DNA from: Antrihabitans cavernicola
GTDB lineage: Bacteria > Actinomycetota > Actinomycetes > Mycobacteriales > Mycobacteriaceae
NCBI RefSeq assembly: GCF_008297975.1
Contig: NZ_VLNY01000005.1
Coordinates: forward strand, 310,001-374,000
Direction: 5' to 3'
DNA length: 64,000 nucleotides
Positions 17,050 through 25,190 of the stretch are shown piece by piece (the stretch's first letter is position 1; each line of letters opens with the position of its first letter). Below the pieces are notes generated by a model. It did not search any database, was not told the DNA's origin, and saw only the letters and a program-made list of their open reading frames with translations. The translations under genes were made by a program, and so were the position numbers.

Positions 17050-18336
17050 TCAGCAGATCCGATCCAGGATCAGCGAACCGTGTTGCGACGCCACCACATC
17101 GGGACCGATCGCCCAACCCCCGTCCAGCGCGGCGGTGGCGTCCGCGAATGCGGCGGGCGTATCGGTGTGCAGCGTCAGCACCGGCTGTCCGACAGTCAGC
17201 CGGTCGCCGGGCTTGGCATGCATTTCGACGCCGGCCCCTGCCTGCACCGGATCGCCCTGCCGCGCCCGACCTGCTCCCAACCGCCACGCCGCGAGGCCGA
17301 CAGCCATCGCATCCAACCTGGTCAGCACGCCGCTCGACCTCGCGGTCAGTGTCTCGCAATGCTGCGCGGTGGGCAAGGATGCGGTGGGATCGCCGCCTTG
17401 AGCCGCGATCATCGCCCGCCATCGGTCCATGGCAGAACCGTCGGCCAACCGATCGGCTGGGTCGATGTCGTGGATTCCGGCCGCTGCCAACATCTCCCGA
17501 GCCAACGCGAGCGTGAGGTCCACGACATCGGTAGGGCCGCCGCCCGCAAGCACCTCGACCGATTCGGCCACCTCCAGCGCATTGCCCGCTGTCCTACCGA
17601 GCGGGGTGTCCATCGCCGTGAGCAGCGCGACCGTCGGCAGGCCTGCGTCGTGGCCGAGTTCCACCATGGCAGTGGCCAGTTCTCGTGCGTCGTCGATGGA
17701 CTTCATGAACGCACCGGCGCCGACCTTGACGTCGAGGACCAGCGCCCCGGTGCCCTCGGCGATCTTCTTGCTCATGATCGAACTGGCGATCAGCGCAACG
17801 GATTCGACGGTGCCCGTGACGTCGCGCAGCGCGTAGAGCCGCTTGTCCGCTGGCGCCAGATCGGCACCCGCCGCACACACGACCGCGCCGATCGCGGGGT
17901 CCGCCAGGATTCGCCGCATGCTGTCGCCGTCGAGATCGGCCTGCCAGCCCGGGATCGATTCCAGCTTGTCCAAAGTGCCGCCGGTGTGCCCGAGACCACG
18001 GCCGGACAGCTGCGGAACCACGGCACCGCAGGCCGCGACCAGCGGTGCCAACGGGAGCGTGATCTTGTCCCCCACACCACCGGTCGAATGCTTGTCGACG
18101 CTGGGTCGCGGCAGATCGGTGAAGTTCATCCGCGTGCCCGAGGCGATCATCGCCGTGGTCCACCGGCTGGTCTCGGCACGATTCAGGCCGCGAAACACGA
18201 TCGCCATGGCAAGGGCCGACATCTGTTCGTCGGCGACGGTCCCCTTGGTGAAGCCGTCGATCACCCAGTCGATCTGCTGATCCGAGAGCACGTGTCCGTC
18301 GCGCTTGGCCGCGATGATCGACGCTGCGTCGGGCAT
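17050..18336 (-). CDS. deoA: Thymidine phosphorylase
   Basis: A 428-residue enzyme splitting thymidine and deoxyuridine with phosphate into base and deoxyribose 1-phosphate. The phosphate-binding KHSTGGVGDK starts at K82; LSGRGLGHTGGTLDKLESIPG, SSIMSKKIAEG and DVKVGAGAFM are all typical. ATG 18336 is chosen since MPDAASIIAAKRDG matches the family start and makes a TGATG one-base overlap with cdd; the open frame upstream runs through cdd and is not coding. Operon order is cdd-deoA-add. Confidence 0.95.
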   Translation of the reverse strand: MPDAASIIAAKRDGHVLSDQQIDWVIDGFTKGTVADEQMSALAMAIVFRGLNRAETSRWTTAMIASGTRMNFTDLPRPSVDKHSTGGVGDKITLPLAPLVAACGAVVPQLSGRGLGHTGGTLDKLESIPGWQADLDGDSMRRILADPAIGAVVCAAGADLAPADKRLYALRDVTGTVESVALIASSIMSKKIAEGTGALVLDVKVGAGAFMKSIDDARELATAMVELGHDAGLPTVALLTAMDTPLGRTAGNALEVAESVEVLAGGGPTDVVDLTLALAREMLAAAGIHDIDPADRLADGSAMDRWRAMIAAQGGDPTASLPTAQHCETLTARSSGVLTRLDAMAVGLAAWRLGAGRARQGDPVQAGAGVEMHAKPGDRLTVGQPVLTLHTDTPAAFADATAALDGGWAIGPDVVASQHGSLILDRIC

Positions 18337-18743
18337 CAGCGCGCCTCGGCGATCCGCGCGAGGTCGTCGGGGCCGAAGGCATCGGGAAGCAACTCGGCGA
18401 GCGAGCGGGGACCGGACGCGGTGTCGACAGTCAATTCGGGACCGCCGTGCTCGAACAACAGTTGCCTGCATCGGCCGCACGGCATCAAGATTGCGCCGCG
18501 AGCATCGCAGCACGTGAATGCGACCAATCGTCCACCGCCGCCGGAATGGAGGTTACCCACCAGTACGCATTCGGCACACAGCCCTAAACCGTATGAGACA
18601 TTCTCCACATTGCATCCGACGACAATTCGGCCGTCATCGACTAGCGCCGCCGCACCGACAGGGAACCGAGAATAGGGCGCGTAAGCACGCTGCGAAGTCT
18701 CGTATGCACTGTCCCGCAATAATTTCCAGTCTGTTTCCACCAT
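18336..18743 (-). CDS. cdd: Cytidine deaminase
   Basis: A 135-residue tetrameric-type cytidine deaminase. AYAPYSRFPVGAAAL and GCNVENVSYGLGLCAE show the substrate loop with Zn ligand C56 and catalytic E58; MPCGRCRQ supplies C89 and C92. ATG 18743 gives the normal length. It heads the cdd-deoA-add operon, sharing the 227 bp upstream region with the divergent sdhC. Confidence 0.95.
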   Translation of the reverse strand: MVETDWKLLRDSAYETSQRAYAPYSRFPVGAAALVDDGRIVVGCNVENVSYGLGLCAECVLVGNLHSGGGGRLVAFTCCDARGAILMPCGRCRQLLFEHGGPELTVDTASGPRSLAELLPDAFGPDDLARIAEAR

Positions 18744-18807
18744 GTGACACACCCCTGTCCGGCGTCCGCATTCGTTGCTACTACCTGATCGGCACCGCTC
18801 GACAACA

Positions 18808-18826
18808 ATTGGAAAGGCAAACCTAA
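18808..18826. promoter_or_regulatory. IdeR/DtxR iron-box-like site upstream of sdhC
   Basis: The 19-mer ATTGGAAAGGCAAACCTAA agrees with the mycobacterial iron-box consensus (as I recall it, TWAGGTWAGSCTWACCTWA) at 15 of 19 positions, with the right half almost perfect. It lies about 145 bp upstream of the sdhC ATG in the cdd/sdhC divergent region. The operon encodes heme and Fe-S subunits, which fits iron control. The rest of 18744-18970 shows no ORF or strong hairpin. Confidence 0.4.
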
Positions 18827-18970
18827 GAACGCTTTTCCGGCGCCAACGAACGGTAAGTCGAACTAGTTCCCCCTCACAGGGAGGTTTACAGTTCAACACG
18901 AGTCGGTCCGTGTACTCGGCGGGCCGGAGATTCGACGAGTTCACCAGTCACGTTGGAGGCGTAGCACTCG

Positions 18971-19372
18971 ATGAGTAGCACGACGGAAACCGCTCCGGCA
19001 AAGGAGCCAACGCGGTCCCTGTATCGGGGTGACCCGGGCATGTGGTCCTGGGTATTGCATCGGATCACCGGGGTCACCGTTTTCTTCTTCCTCTTCGTCC
19101 ATGTGCTGGATACCGCACTGGTACGGGTGAGTCCCGATGCGTACGACCACGTCGTCGCCACCTACAAGAATCCGCTCGTCGGGCTGATGGAACTCGGCCT
19201 CACCGCGGCCGTCCTCTACCACGGTCTCAACGGTATTCGCGTGATGCTGGTGGACTTCTGGTCAAAGGGACCCAAGTACCAGCGGCAGATGCTGTGGGTG
19301 ATCCTCGCGATCTGGTTCGTCGTGATGATCCCCGGCGCAGGCCGAATCTTCTACCACATGTTTGTGAGCTGA
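18971..19372 (+). CDS. sdhC: Succinate dehydrogenase cytochrome b556 subunit
   Basis: A 133-residue membrane subunit of complex II anchoring SdhAB and helping bind heme and quinone. Three hydrophobic segments are visible (about 34-52, 71-90, 107-127); H31 in WVLHRITG and H44 in FVHVLD are likely heme or quinone histidines, with SWVLHRITGV being a family signature. First gene of sdhCDAB. GGAGG lies 11 nt before the ATG, slightly far. Confidence 0.93.
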   Translation: MSSTTETAPAKEPTRSLYRGDPGMWSWVLHRITGVTVFFFLFVHVLDTALVRVSPDAYDHVVATYKNPLVGLMELGLTAAVLYHGLNGIRVMLVDFWSKGPKYQRQMLWVILAIWFVVMIPGAGRIFYHMFVS

Positions 19373-19377
19373 CGGCG

Positions 19378-19869
19378 ATGACTACCGAAGCACAGAATCA
19401 TTCGGGGCGCTCCGCGGGCTCCGCGCCCGTCCTGGGAACGTCCTACGACCGCCCCGCCAGCCTGGACAACCCGCGCTCGCCGCGGCGTGCGTCGCGCGGC
19501 AACTTCGAGCTCTACGCATGGCTGTTCATGCGTTTCTCCGGCCTGGCGCTGATCGTCCTCGTCCTGGGCCACCTGTTCATCATGCTGATGCTCGACGACG
19601 GCGTGCACCGCATCAACTTCGCCTTCGTGGCAGGCCGCTGGTCCAGCCCGTTCTGGCAGTTCTGGGATCTGACCATGCTGTGGCTAGCTCAGCTGCATGG
19701 CGGCAACGGCCTGCGCACCATCATCTCGGACTACGCACGCAAGGACTCGACGCGGTTCTGGCTGAACACCGTCCTGGTGCTGTCGATGATCCTGATCATG
19801 GGCCTCGGCACCTACGTCATCTTCACCTTCGATCCCAATATCGGCAACGCGGTCGCTGGGGGGAATTGA
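19378..19869 (+). CDS. sdhD: Succinate dehydrogenase hydrophobic membrane anchor subunit
   Basis: A 163-residue second membrane anchor of complex II. A polar N-terminus of about 45 residues precedes three membrane helices (about 50-71, 95-116, 130-152). H65 in VLGHLF and H107 in LAQLHGGNGLRTI are candidates for heme and quinone contacts. Start ATG 19378 lies 5 bp after sdhC; the longer frame upstream runs through sdhC and is not coding. sdhA begins 4 bp downstream. Confidence 0.92.
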   Translation: MTTEAQNHSGRSAGSAPVLGTSYDRPASLDNPRSPRRASRGNFELYAWLFMRFSGLALIVLVLGHLFIMLMLDDGVHRINFAFVAGRWSSPFWQFWDLTMLWLAQLHGGNGLRTIISDYARKDSTRFWLNTVLVLSMILIMGLGTYVIFTFDPNIGNAVAGGN

Positions 19870-19873
19870 GCAC

Positions 19874-21655
19874 ATGTCAGACCCGAGAGTCAACGAGCAC
19901 AGGTACGACGTCGTCATCATCGGAGCGGGCGGCGCAGGCATGCGCGCTGCCATCGAGGCCGGGCCTCGAGTACGCACCGCTGTCTTGACCAAGCTGTACC
20001 CCACGCGTAGTCACACTGGCGCAGCACAGGGCGGCATGTGTGCCGCCCTGGCGAACGTCGAGGAAGACAACTGGGAGTGGCACACCTTCGACACTGTGAA
20101 GGGCGGCGACTGCCTGGTGGACCAGGACGCCGCCGAGATCATGGCGAAGGAAGCCATCGACGCGGTGCTCGATCTGGAGAAGATGGGCCTGCCGTTCAAC
20201 CGCACGCCCGAGGGCAAGATCGACCAGCGTCGGTTCGGTGGCCACACCCGCGATCACGGCAAGGCGCCCGTTCGTCGTGCGTGTTACGCCGCCGACCGCA
20301 CCGGCCACATGATTCTGCAGACGCTCTACCAGAACTGCGTCAAGCACGACGTGCAGTTCTTCAACGAGTTCTACGTACTCGACATCTCCATCACCGACAC
20401 CGACAGGGGCCCAACGGCGACCGGTGTTGTTGCTTACGAGCTCGCGACAGGCGAACTGCACGTCTTCCACGCGAAGTCGATCATCTTTGCCACCGGCGGC
20501 TCGGGTCGCATGTACAAGACCACCTCCAATGCGCACACCCTCACCGGTGACGGCATGGCGATCGTGTTCCGTAAGGGCTTCCCGCTCGAGGACATGGAGT
20601 TCCACCAGTTCCATCCGACAGGTCTTGCGGGACTGGGCATTCTGATCTCCGAAGCCGTCCGCGGCGAGGGCGGAATCCTGCGCAACGCCGACGGTGAACG
20701 CTTCATGGAGCGCTACGCCCCCACGATCAAGGACCTCGCGCCCCGCGACATCGTCGCTCGATCGATGGTGCTCGAGGTGCTCGAAGGCCGTGGCGCAGGC
20801 CCGAACAAGGACTACGTCTACATCGACGTGACCCACCTCGGTGCCGACGTCCTCGAGGAGAAGCTCCCCGACATCACCGAGTTCGCGCGCACCTACCTTG
20901 GCGTCGACCCGGTCACCGAGCTGGTCCCGGTGTTCCCGACCTGCCACTACGTCATGGGCGGCATCCCCACCCGCATTCGCGGAGAAGTGCTGCGCGACAA
21001 CGACAACGTGGTCTTCGGCCTCTACGCCGCAGGCGAGTGCGCCTGCGTGTCGGTGCACGGCGCGAACCGCCTCGGCACCAACTCGCTGCTCGACATCAAC
21101 GTGTTCGGTCGTCGGGCCGGCATCGCCGCCGCCGACTACGCCGAGCGCCACGACCATGTCGAGCTGCCGGAAGCGCCGGAAGCCATGGTGCAGAGCTGGT
21201 TGGCACGGATCCTGTCCGGTGAGGGCCACGAGCGCGTCGCCGACATCCGCACCGAGCTGCAGAAGACGATGGACAACAACGCATCCGTCTTCCGCACCGA
21301 GGACACGCTGAAGCAGGCGCTGACCGACGTGCAGGCGCTCAAGGAGCGCTACGACCGGATCACGGTGCACGACAAGGGCAAGCGCTACAACAGCGACCTG
21401 CTCGAAGCGCTGGAGCTGGGCTTCCTGCTGGAGCTGGCCGAGGTGACCGTCGTCGGTGCGCTCAACCGCAAGGAATCGCGCGGTGGCCACGCTCGCGAGG
21501 ACTACCCCAACCGCGACGACACGAACTACATGCGCCACACCATGGCCTACAAGGAGATTGCAGCGGGCGGGTCGTCCGAGCTCATTTCCGACATCCGCCT
21601 GGACTACAAGCCGGTGGTGCAGACCCGCTACGAGCCGATGGAGCGTAAGTACTGA
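19874..21655 (+). CDS. sdhA: Succinate dehydrogenase flavoprotein subunit
   Basis: The 593-residue catalytic subunit oxidising succinate to fumarate. The FAD-binding motif VVIIGAGGAGMRAAIEA is near the start; H47 in RSHTGAAQGG is the expected covalent FAD attachment site. FHPTGL, the active-site HTRDHGKAPVRRACY region with its catalytic Arg, and GLYAAGECACVSVHGANRLGTNSLL are all present. Length is normal. TGATG links it to sdhB with a one-base overlap. Confidence 0.97.
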   Translation: MSDPRVNEHRYDVVIIGAGGAGMRAAIEAGPRVRTAVLTKLYPTRSHTGAAQGGMCAALANVEEDNWEWHTFDTVKGGDCLVDQDAAEIMAKEAIDAVLDLEKMGLPFNRTPEGKIDQRRFGGHTRDHGKAPVRRACYAADRTGHMILQTLYQNCVKHDVQFFNEFYVLDISITDTDRGPTATGVVAYELATGELHVFHAKSIIFATGGSGRMYKTTSNAHTLTGDGMAIVFRKGFPLEDMEFHQFHPTGLAGLGILISEAVRGEGGILRNADGERFMERYAPTIKDLAPRDIVARSMVLEVLEGRGAGPNKDYVYIDVTHLGADVLEEKLPDITEFARTYLGVDPVTELVPVFPTCHYVMGGIPTRIRGEVLRDNDNVVFGLYAAGECACVSVHGANRLGTNSLLDINVFGRRAGIAAADYAERHDHVELPEAPEAMVQSWLARILSGEGHERVADIRTELQKTMDNNASVFRTEDTLKQALTDVQALKERYDRITVHDKGKRYNSDLLEALELGFLLELAEVTVVGALNRKESRGGHAREDYPNRDDTNYMRHTMAYKEIAAGGSSELISDIRLDYKPVVQTRYEPMERKY

Positions 21656-22431
21656 TGTCTACTCCCGTTGTGGAACGCACCACGGATGCCGAGGCACCGG
21701 TGCCCGAGGGCTCGGTGATGATCACGCTGAAGATCGCGCGATTCAATCCCGAGGACGACAAGGGTGCGCACTGGGATTCGTTCCAGGTGCCCTGTCTGCC
21801 GACGGACCGCATGCTCAACCTGTTGCTCTACGTGAAGTCCTACCTCGACGGCACGCTCACCTTCCGGCGTTCCTGCGCACACGGTGTGTGCGGTTCGGAT
21901 GCCATGCGGATCAACGGTGTGAACCGGTTGGCCTGCAAGGTGCTGATGCGCGACATGCTGCCGAAGGACTCGTCGAAGGCGCTCGAAGTCACCATCGAGC
22001 CAATTCGCGGGTTACCGGTGGAGAAGGACCTGATCGTCGACATGGAGCCGTTCTTCGACGCGTTCCGTGCGGTCAAGCCGTACCTCATGACGACGGGCAA
22101 CGCGCCGACTCGTGAGCGCATCCAGTCGGCTGCGGATCGGCACCGTTTCGACGACACCACCAAGTGCATCCTGTGCGCCTGCTGCACCACGTCGTGCCCG
22201 GTCTACTGGAACGACGGCAGCTACTTCGGTCCGGCCGCGATCGTGAACGCGCACCGCTTCATCTTCGACAGCCGTGACGAGGGCGCGTCCGAGCGGCTCG
22301 ACATCCTCAACGACGTCGAAGGCGTGTGGCGCTGCCGCACCACCTTCAACTGCACCGACGCCTGCCCCCGTGGCATCGAGGTCACCAAGGCGATTCAGGA
22401 AGTCAAGCGCGCACTGCTTTTCGCCCGCTGA
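21655..22431 (+). CDS. sdhB: Succinate dehydrogenase iron-sulfur subunit
   Basis: The 258-residue Fe-S subunit passing electrons from FAD to quinone. The [2Fe-2S] cluster has C74, C79 and C94 with Asp at the position of the fourth ligand (CGSDAM), as in other SdhB proteins. CILCACCTTSCP and CTDACPRGIEV supply the [4Fe-4S] and [3Fe-4S] clusters. It closes the sdhCDAB operon and is followed by a strong terminator. Confidence 0.97.
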   Translation: MSTPVVERTTDAEAPVPEGSVMITLKIARFNPEDDKGAHWDSFQVPCLPTDRMLNLLLYVKSYLDGTLTFRRSCAHGVCGSDAMRINGVNRLACKVLMRDMLPKDSSKALEVTIEPIRGLPVEKDLIVDMEPFFDAFRAVKPYLMTTGNAPTRERIQSAADRHRFDDTTKCILCACCTTSCPVYWNDGSYFGPAAIVNAHRFIFDSRDEGASERLDILNDVEGVWRCRTTFNCTDACPRGIEVTKAIQEVKRALLFAR

Positions 22432-22446
22432 GCGGGGTTTTCGTCC

Positions 22447-22485
22447 GAAAGGGCGCTGCGATGTCACACATCGCGGCGCCCTTTC
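22447..22485 (+). terminator. Strong hairpin after sdhB
   Basis: GAAAGGGCGC (22447-22456) pairs with GCGCCCTTTC (22476-22485), and inside it GCGATGT (22458-22464) pairs with ACATCGC (22468-22474), giving a 17 bp nearly continuous stem. The 3' arm carries CTTTC but there is no long T-run, as usual in actinobacteria. Confidence 0.8.
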
Positions 22486-22531
22486 GTCATCTCTGTGTAC
22501 GCGAAAACGAACGCACAGAAGGACACTCACC

Positions 22532-23005
22532 ATGGACGCACGACTCGATCTCTTCGGCAATCCGGTACTCGCGAAGGCCTTCAAAGGCTTCAACACGGCA
22601 GGCGCGGTCGTCAACGGCTCCAGTCTGCCCACCACGATCCAGGAGTTGGTCAAGCTGCGTGCCAGCCAGATCAACGGCTGCGGCTTCTGCACCGACATGC
22701 ACACGAAAGATGCGACGGCACAAGGCGAAACGGCTCAGCGGCTGCATTTGGTCGCGGCCTGGCGCGAAGCGACGGTGTTCACCGAGCCCGAGCGAGCAGC
22801 GCTGGAACTCGCCGAGGAAGGCACCCGCATCGCCGATGCCGCAGGCGGTGTCAGCGACGACGTGTGGGACAGGGCGCGCAAGCATTTCGACGACGAGCAG
22901 CTTGGCGCTTTGATCGCCACTATCGCGCTCATCAACACCTACAACCGGTTCAACGTCATCGTGCAGACGCCGGCAGGCAGCTACCAACCCGGCCAGTTCC
23001 ACTAG
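22532..23005 (+). CDS. Carboxymuconolactone decarboxylase/AhpD-like protein
   Basis: A 157-residue AhpD-like all-helical protein. The redox motif is CGFCTDMHT (CxxC with a following His), typical of the alkylhydroperoxidase D-type CMD family; ELVKLRASQINGCGFC and EREXXAL-like TEPERAALELAEEGT fit as well. It may act in peroxide defence or as an unassigned CMD enzyme. The ATG at 22532 follows AGAAGGA. It stands alone between the sdh terminator and an HTH_42 gene. Confidence 0.85.
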   Translation: MDARLDLFGNPVLAKAFKGFNTAGAVVNGSSLPTTIQELVKLRASQINGCGFCTDMHTKDATAQGETAQRLHLVAAWREATVFTEPERAALELAEEGTRIADAAGGVSDDVWDRARKHFDDEQLGALIATIALINTYNRFNVIVQTPAGSYQPGQFH

Positions 23006-23041
23006 CTCCCACTGTCGGTGGCGCCTGGCAGACTTCGGGTC

Positions 23042-24217
23042 ATGCCCCGCCATGTCGATGTCGCCGAGCGCCGGTCTCGTCTTGCTCGACGCCACCGGCT
23101 GCTGCCAGGCGATGCGACCGACGACGTCGCGGCAATCGCCGACAGCCTGATCGGGTTGCATTCCAGCGACCCGGTCACGGTCTATCTGTCGGCGATGGCC
23201 CGCATGCGCACTCCGTCGACCGCGACGGTGGAGCAGGCGCTCTACGACGACCGCACAGTGGTCCGGCATCACGCGATGCGCCGGACCCTGTGGGTCGCCA
23301 CCCCAGACGTCGTCCGGCTCATGCACGCGGCGGCGACGCGAAAGCTGATCGGTCCGGAGCATCGGCGGACCGCAAAGCTGCTTGCCGAGAACGGAATTGC
23401 CGATCCCGATGCCTGGCTGGAGAAGGCTCGCGTCGAGACGCTCACGGCACTGCACGAGCACGGCCCACTGACCGCGCGCAGTCTGGGGATCAAAGCGCCG
23501 ACGTTGATGCACAAGATCGTGATGGCGCCGGGCAAGAAATACAGCGCCTCCGTCTCGGCGCACACCCGCGTGCTGCTGAGCCTCGGATTCGAGGGCCGGA
23601 TCGTCCGTACGCGACCGACGGGAACGTGGATCAACGGCGCGTACACCTATGCAGCGGCGGACACCTGGTTGGAGAACGGCTTCGGCGAACTCGGTGAACG
23701 CGAGTCCGCCCGCGAGCTTGCGCTGCGCTGGTTGCACGCCTTCGGACCGGCCACCGCCGTCGATCTGCAATGGTGGATGGGCTGGACGGTCGCGCTCACC
23801 AAGAACGCGCTGACCGATTGCGGCGCAGTCGAAGTCGCACTGGATGGCGGGGTCGGTTACGTCGCACCCGGCGACGAGGATCCGGTGCAGCCCGCCGAGC
23901 CGTGGGTGGCGCTGCTGCCCGGTCTCGATCCGACGACGATGGGTTGGAAGCAACGCGACTGGTACCTCCCCGAGGACTGCGCCTCCACCTTCGACCACAT
24001 GGGCAACGCCGGCCCGACGATCTGGGCGAACGGGCGGGTGGTCGGTGCGTGGGTACAGACGCCGGACGGCGAGATCCGGACTCGCTTGCTGGTCGATGTG
24101 CCGCGCAAACAGAAAGGCGAAATTGCCCGTCGCGCAAACGATCTGAAGGATCTGCTCGACGACACCCGGTTCACTGTTCGGTTCCCCAGCCCGGCGTCGG
24201 CAGCGCTACTTGTGTGA
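23042..24217 (+). CDS. Winged-helix HTH_42 (AlkZ/YcaQ-like) domain protein
   Basis: A 391-residue protein of the HTH_42 superfamily, which includes AlkZ/YcaQ DNA glycosylases that remove alkylated bases or unhook crosslinks. It shows the N-terminal QGL-like segment DSLIGLHSSDPVTVYLSAMAR, VVRHHAMRRTLWVATPDV, LRWLHAFGPATAVDLQWWMG and a C-terminal GAWVQTPDGEIRTRLL sheet. A repair role is inferred from the superfamily; the catalytic QxD pattern of YcaQ is not obvious. ATG 23042 is preferred over an in-frame GTG at 23018. A second HTH_42 protein lies at 31700. Confidence 0.75.
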   Translation: MPRHVDVAERRSRLARRHRLLPGDATDDVAAIADSLIGLHSSDPVTVYLSAMARMRTPSTATVEQALYDDRTVVRHHAMRRTLWVATPDVVRLMHAAATRKLIGPEHRRTAKLLAENGIADPDAWLEKARVETLTALHEHGPLTARSLGIKAPTLMHKIVMAPGKKYSASVSAHTRVLLSLGFEGRIVRTRPTGTWINGAYTYAAADTWLENGFGELGERESARELALRWLHAFGPATAVDLQWWMGWTVALTKNALTDCGAVEVALDGGVGYVAPGDEDPVQPAEPWVALLPGLDPTTMGWKQRDWYLPEDCASTFDHMGNAGPTIWANGRVVGAWVQTPDGEIRTRLLVDVPRKQKGEIARRANDLKDLLDDTRFTVRFPSPASAALLV

Positions 24218-25156
24218 CGGTTTCAGCTGGCCCGCGGGTCGGTAGTACAGCGCGTCGCTGGTGTCGTCGACGATCACGTCGATGTGATCGCCGACCGCGA
24301 TGTAGTCGCTGACGTTGATTCGCCGGTTGGAACCGACCTTGTCACGCACCGATCGCGCGGGGATCAGGCCACGCCGGCCGTCCGGACCGACGGCGAGCGC
24401 ATAGCGCGGCCCGGTTCTGGTGACCCGGGCGGTGATGCGCAGCGGATCGGCACCGACCTCGACGGGCTCGGACGGCTCGGTCAGGTTGTCCAACTCCACG
24501 GCAAGACGATCGGCCATGCCGTCGACTCGTGCCAGCAACTCGGCCATCTCGCTGGCGTAGTCACGGTGAAAGTCCGTCGGCTTCAAGGCTTCACCGGGTT
24601 TGTACATATCCTCGTGCGTCAATTCGCCCCAGGCGTCCTGTAGCCGGGTTTTCACCTGCACCTCGACCTTGATGGTCAGATCGCCCTGATGCGAGGCCAC
24701 CGGAACCAGGAGCACGGCGTGATAGGCCCGGTAGCCGCTGGGCTTGGGCTCCTTCACATAATCGGCGGGCGGTTTCGCGAACCTGATCGAGCAATCCGGC
24801 AGATGACAGGCGGTGTCGAGCGCGTCGGTGAACGCGGCCAGATCGCGCGGGCTCTTGCAGAGCACCTTGATGCCGACGTAGTCGTTGAGGGCCTGTTCCA
24901 CGTCGTCCACCGTGGTCGGCGGCTCGCACTCGCCGGCAGCGATCTTGCGTTTGATCTTGCCCGCGGCCCGCCCGCGATCCTTGATCCGCGTCGTATCCGC
25001 GTTCAGCCGGTCACGGTCGAGGTTGTCGAGGATCTCGTCGGAGATGGTGTCGAGGAAACTCTGGGCAGACACCAGCGCCGCATCCCACGCGCGCTTGCGT
25101 TCGGCGTACAGCGCATCGATCAGTTCGTCGATGTTGTCCGATTCGGGATCCTCCAT
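24206..25156 (-). CDS. RelA/SpoT synthetase-domain protein with C-terminal OB/S1-like domain
   Basis: A 316-residue protein. Residues about 50-205 match the (p)ppGpp synthetase fold: TRIKDRGRAAGKIKRKI, DYVGIKVLCKSPRDL, KPSGYRAYHAVLLV and VEVQVKTRLQDAWGELTHEDMYK. Residues about 240-310 (ITARVTRTGPRYALAVG, GLIPARSV, DYIAVGDHIDVIVDDT) resemble an OB/S1-like domain. No HD hydrolase, TGS or ACT domain is present, so it is a small alarmone synthetase-like protein with an unusual tail. Whether it makes alarmone is unknown. TACGCT directly upstream of ATG 25156 suggests a leaderless transcript. The 3' end overlaps the HTH_42 gene by 12 bp. Confidence 0.75.
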   Translation of the reverse strand: MEDPESDNIDELIDALYAERKRAWDAALVSAQSFLDTISDEILDNLDRDRLNADTTRIKDRGRAAGKIKRKIAAGECEPPTTVDDVEQALNDYVGIKVLCKSPRDLAAFTDALDTACHLPDCSIRFAKPPADYVKEPKPSGYRAYHAVLLVPVASHQGDLTIKVEVQVKTRLQDAWGELTHEDMYKPGEALKPTDFHRDYASEMAELLARVDGMADRLAVELDNLTEPSEPVEVGADPLRITARVTRTGPRYALAVGPDGRRGLIPARSVRDKVGSNRRINVSDYIAVGDHIDVIVDDTSDALYYRPAGQLKPSHK

Positions 25157-25190
25157 GGCGTGAGCGTACCGATCACCCACCCCCGCGCCG

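Noticed and set aside
19877-21538. 553-codon open frame opposite sdhA
   Set aside because: Antisense shadow of a conserved gene, no ribosome site or family signature.
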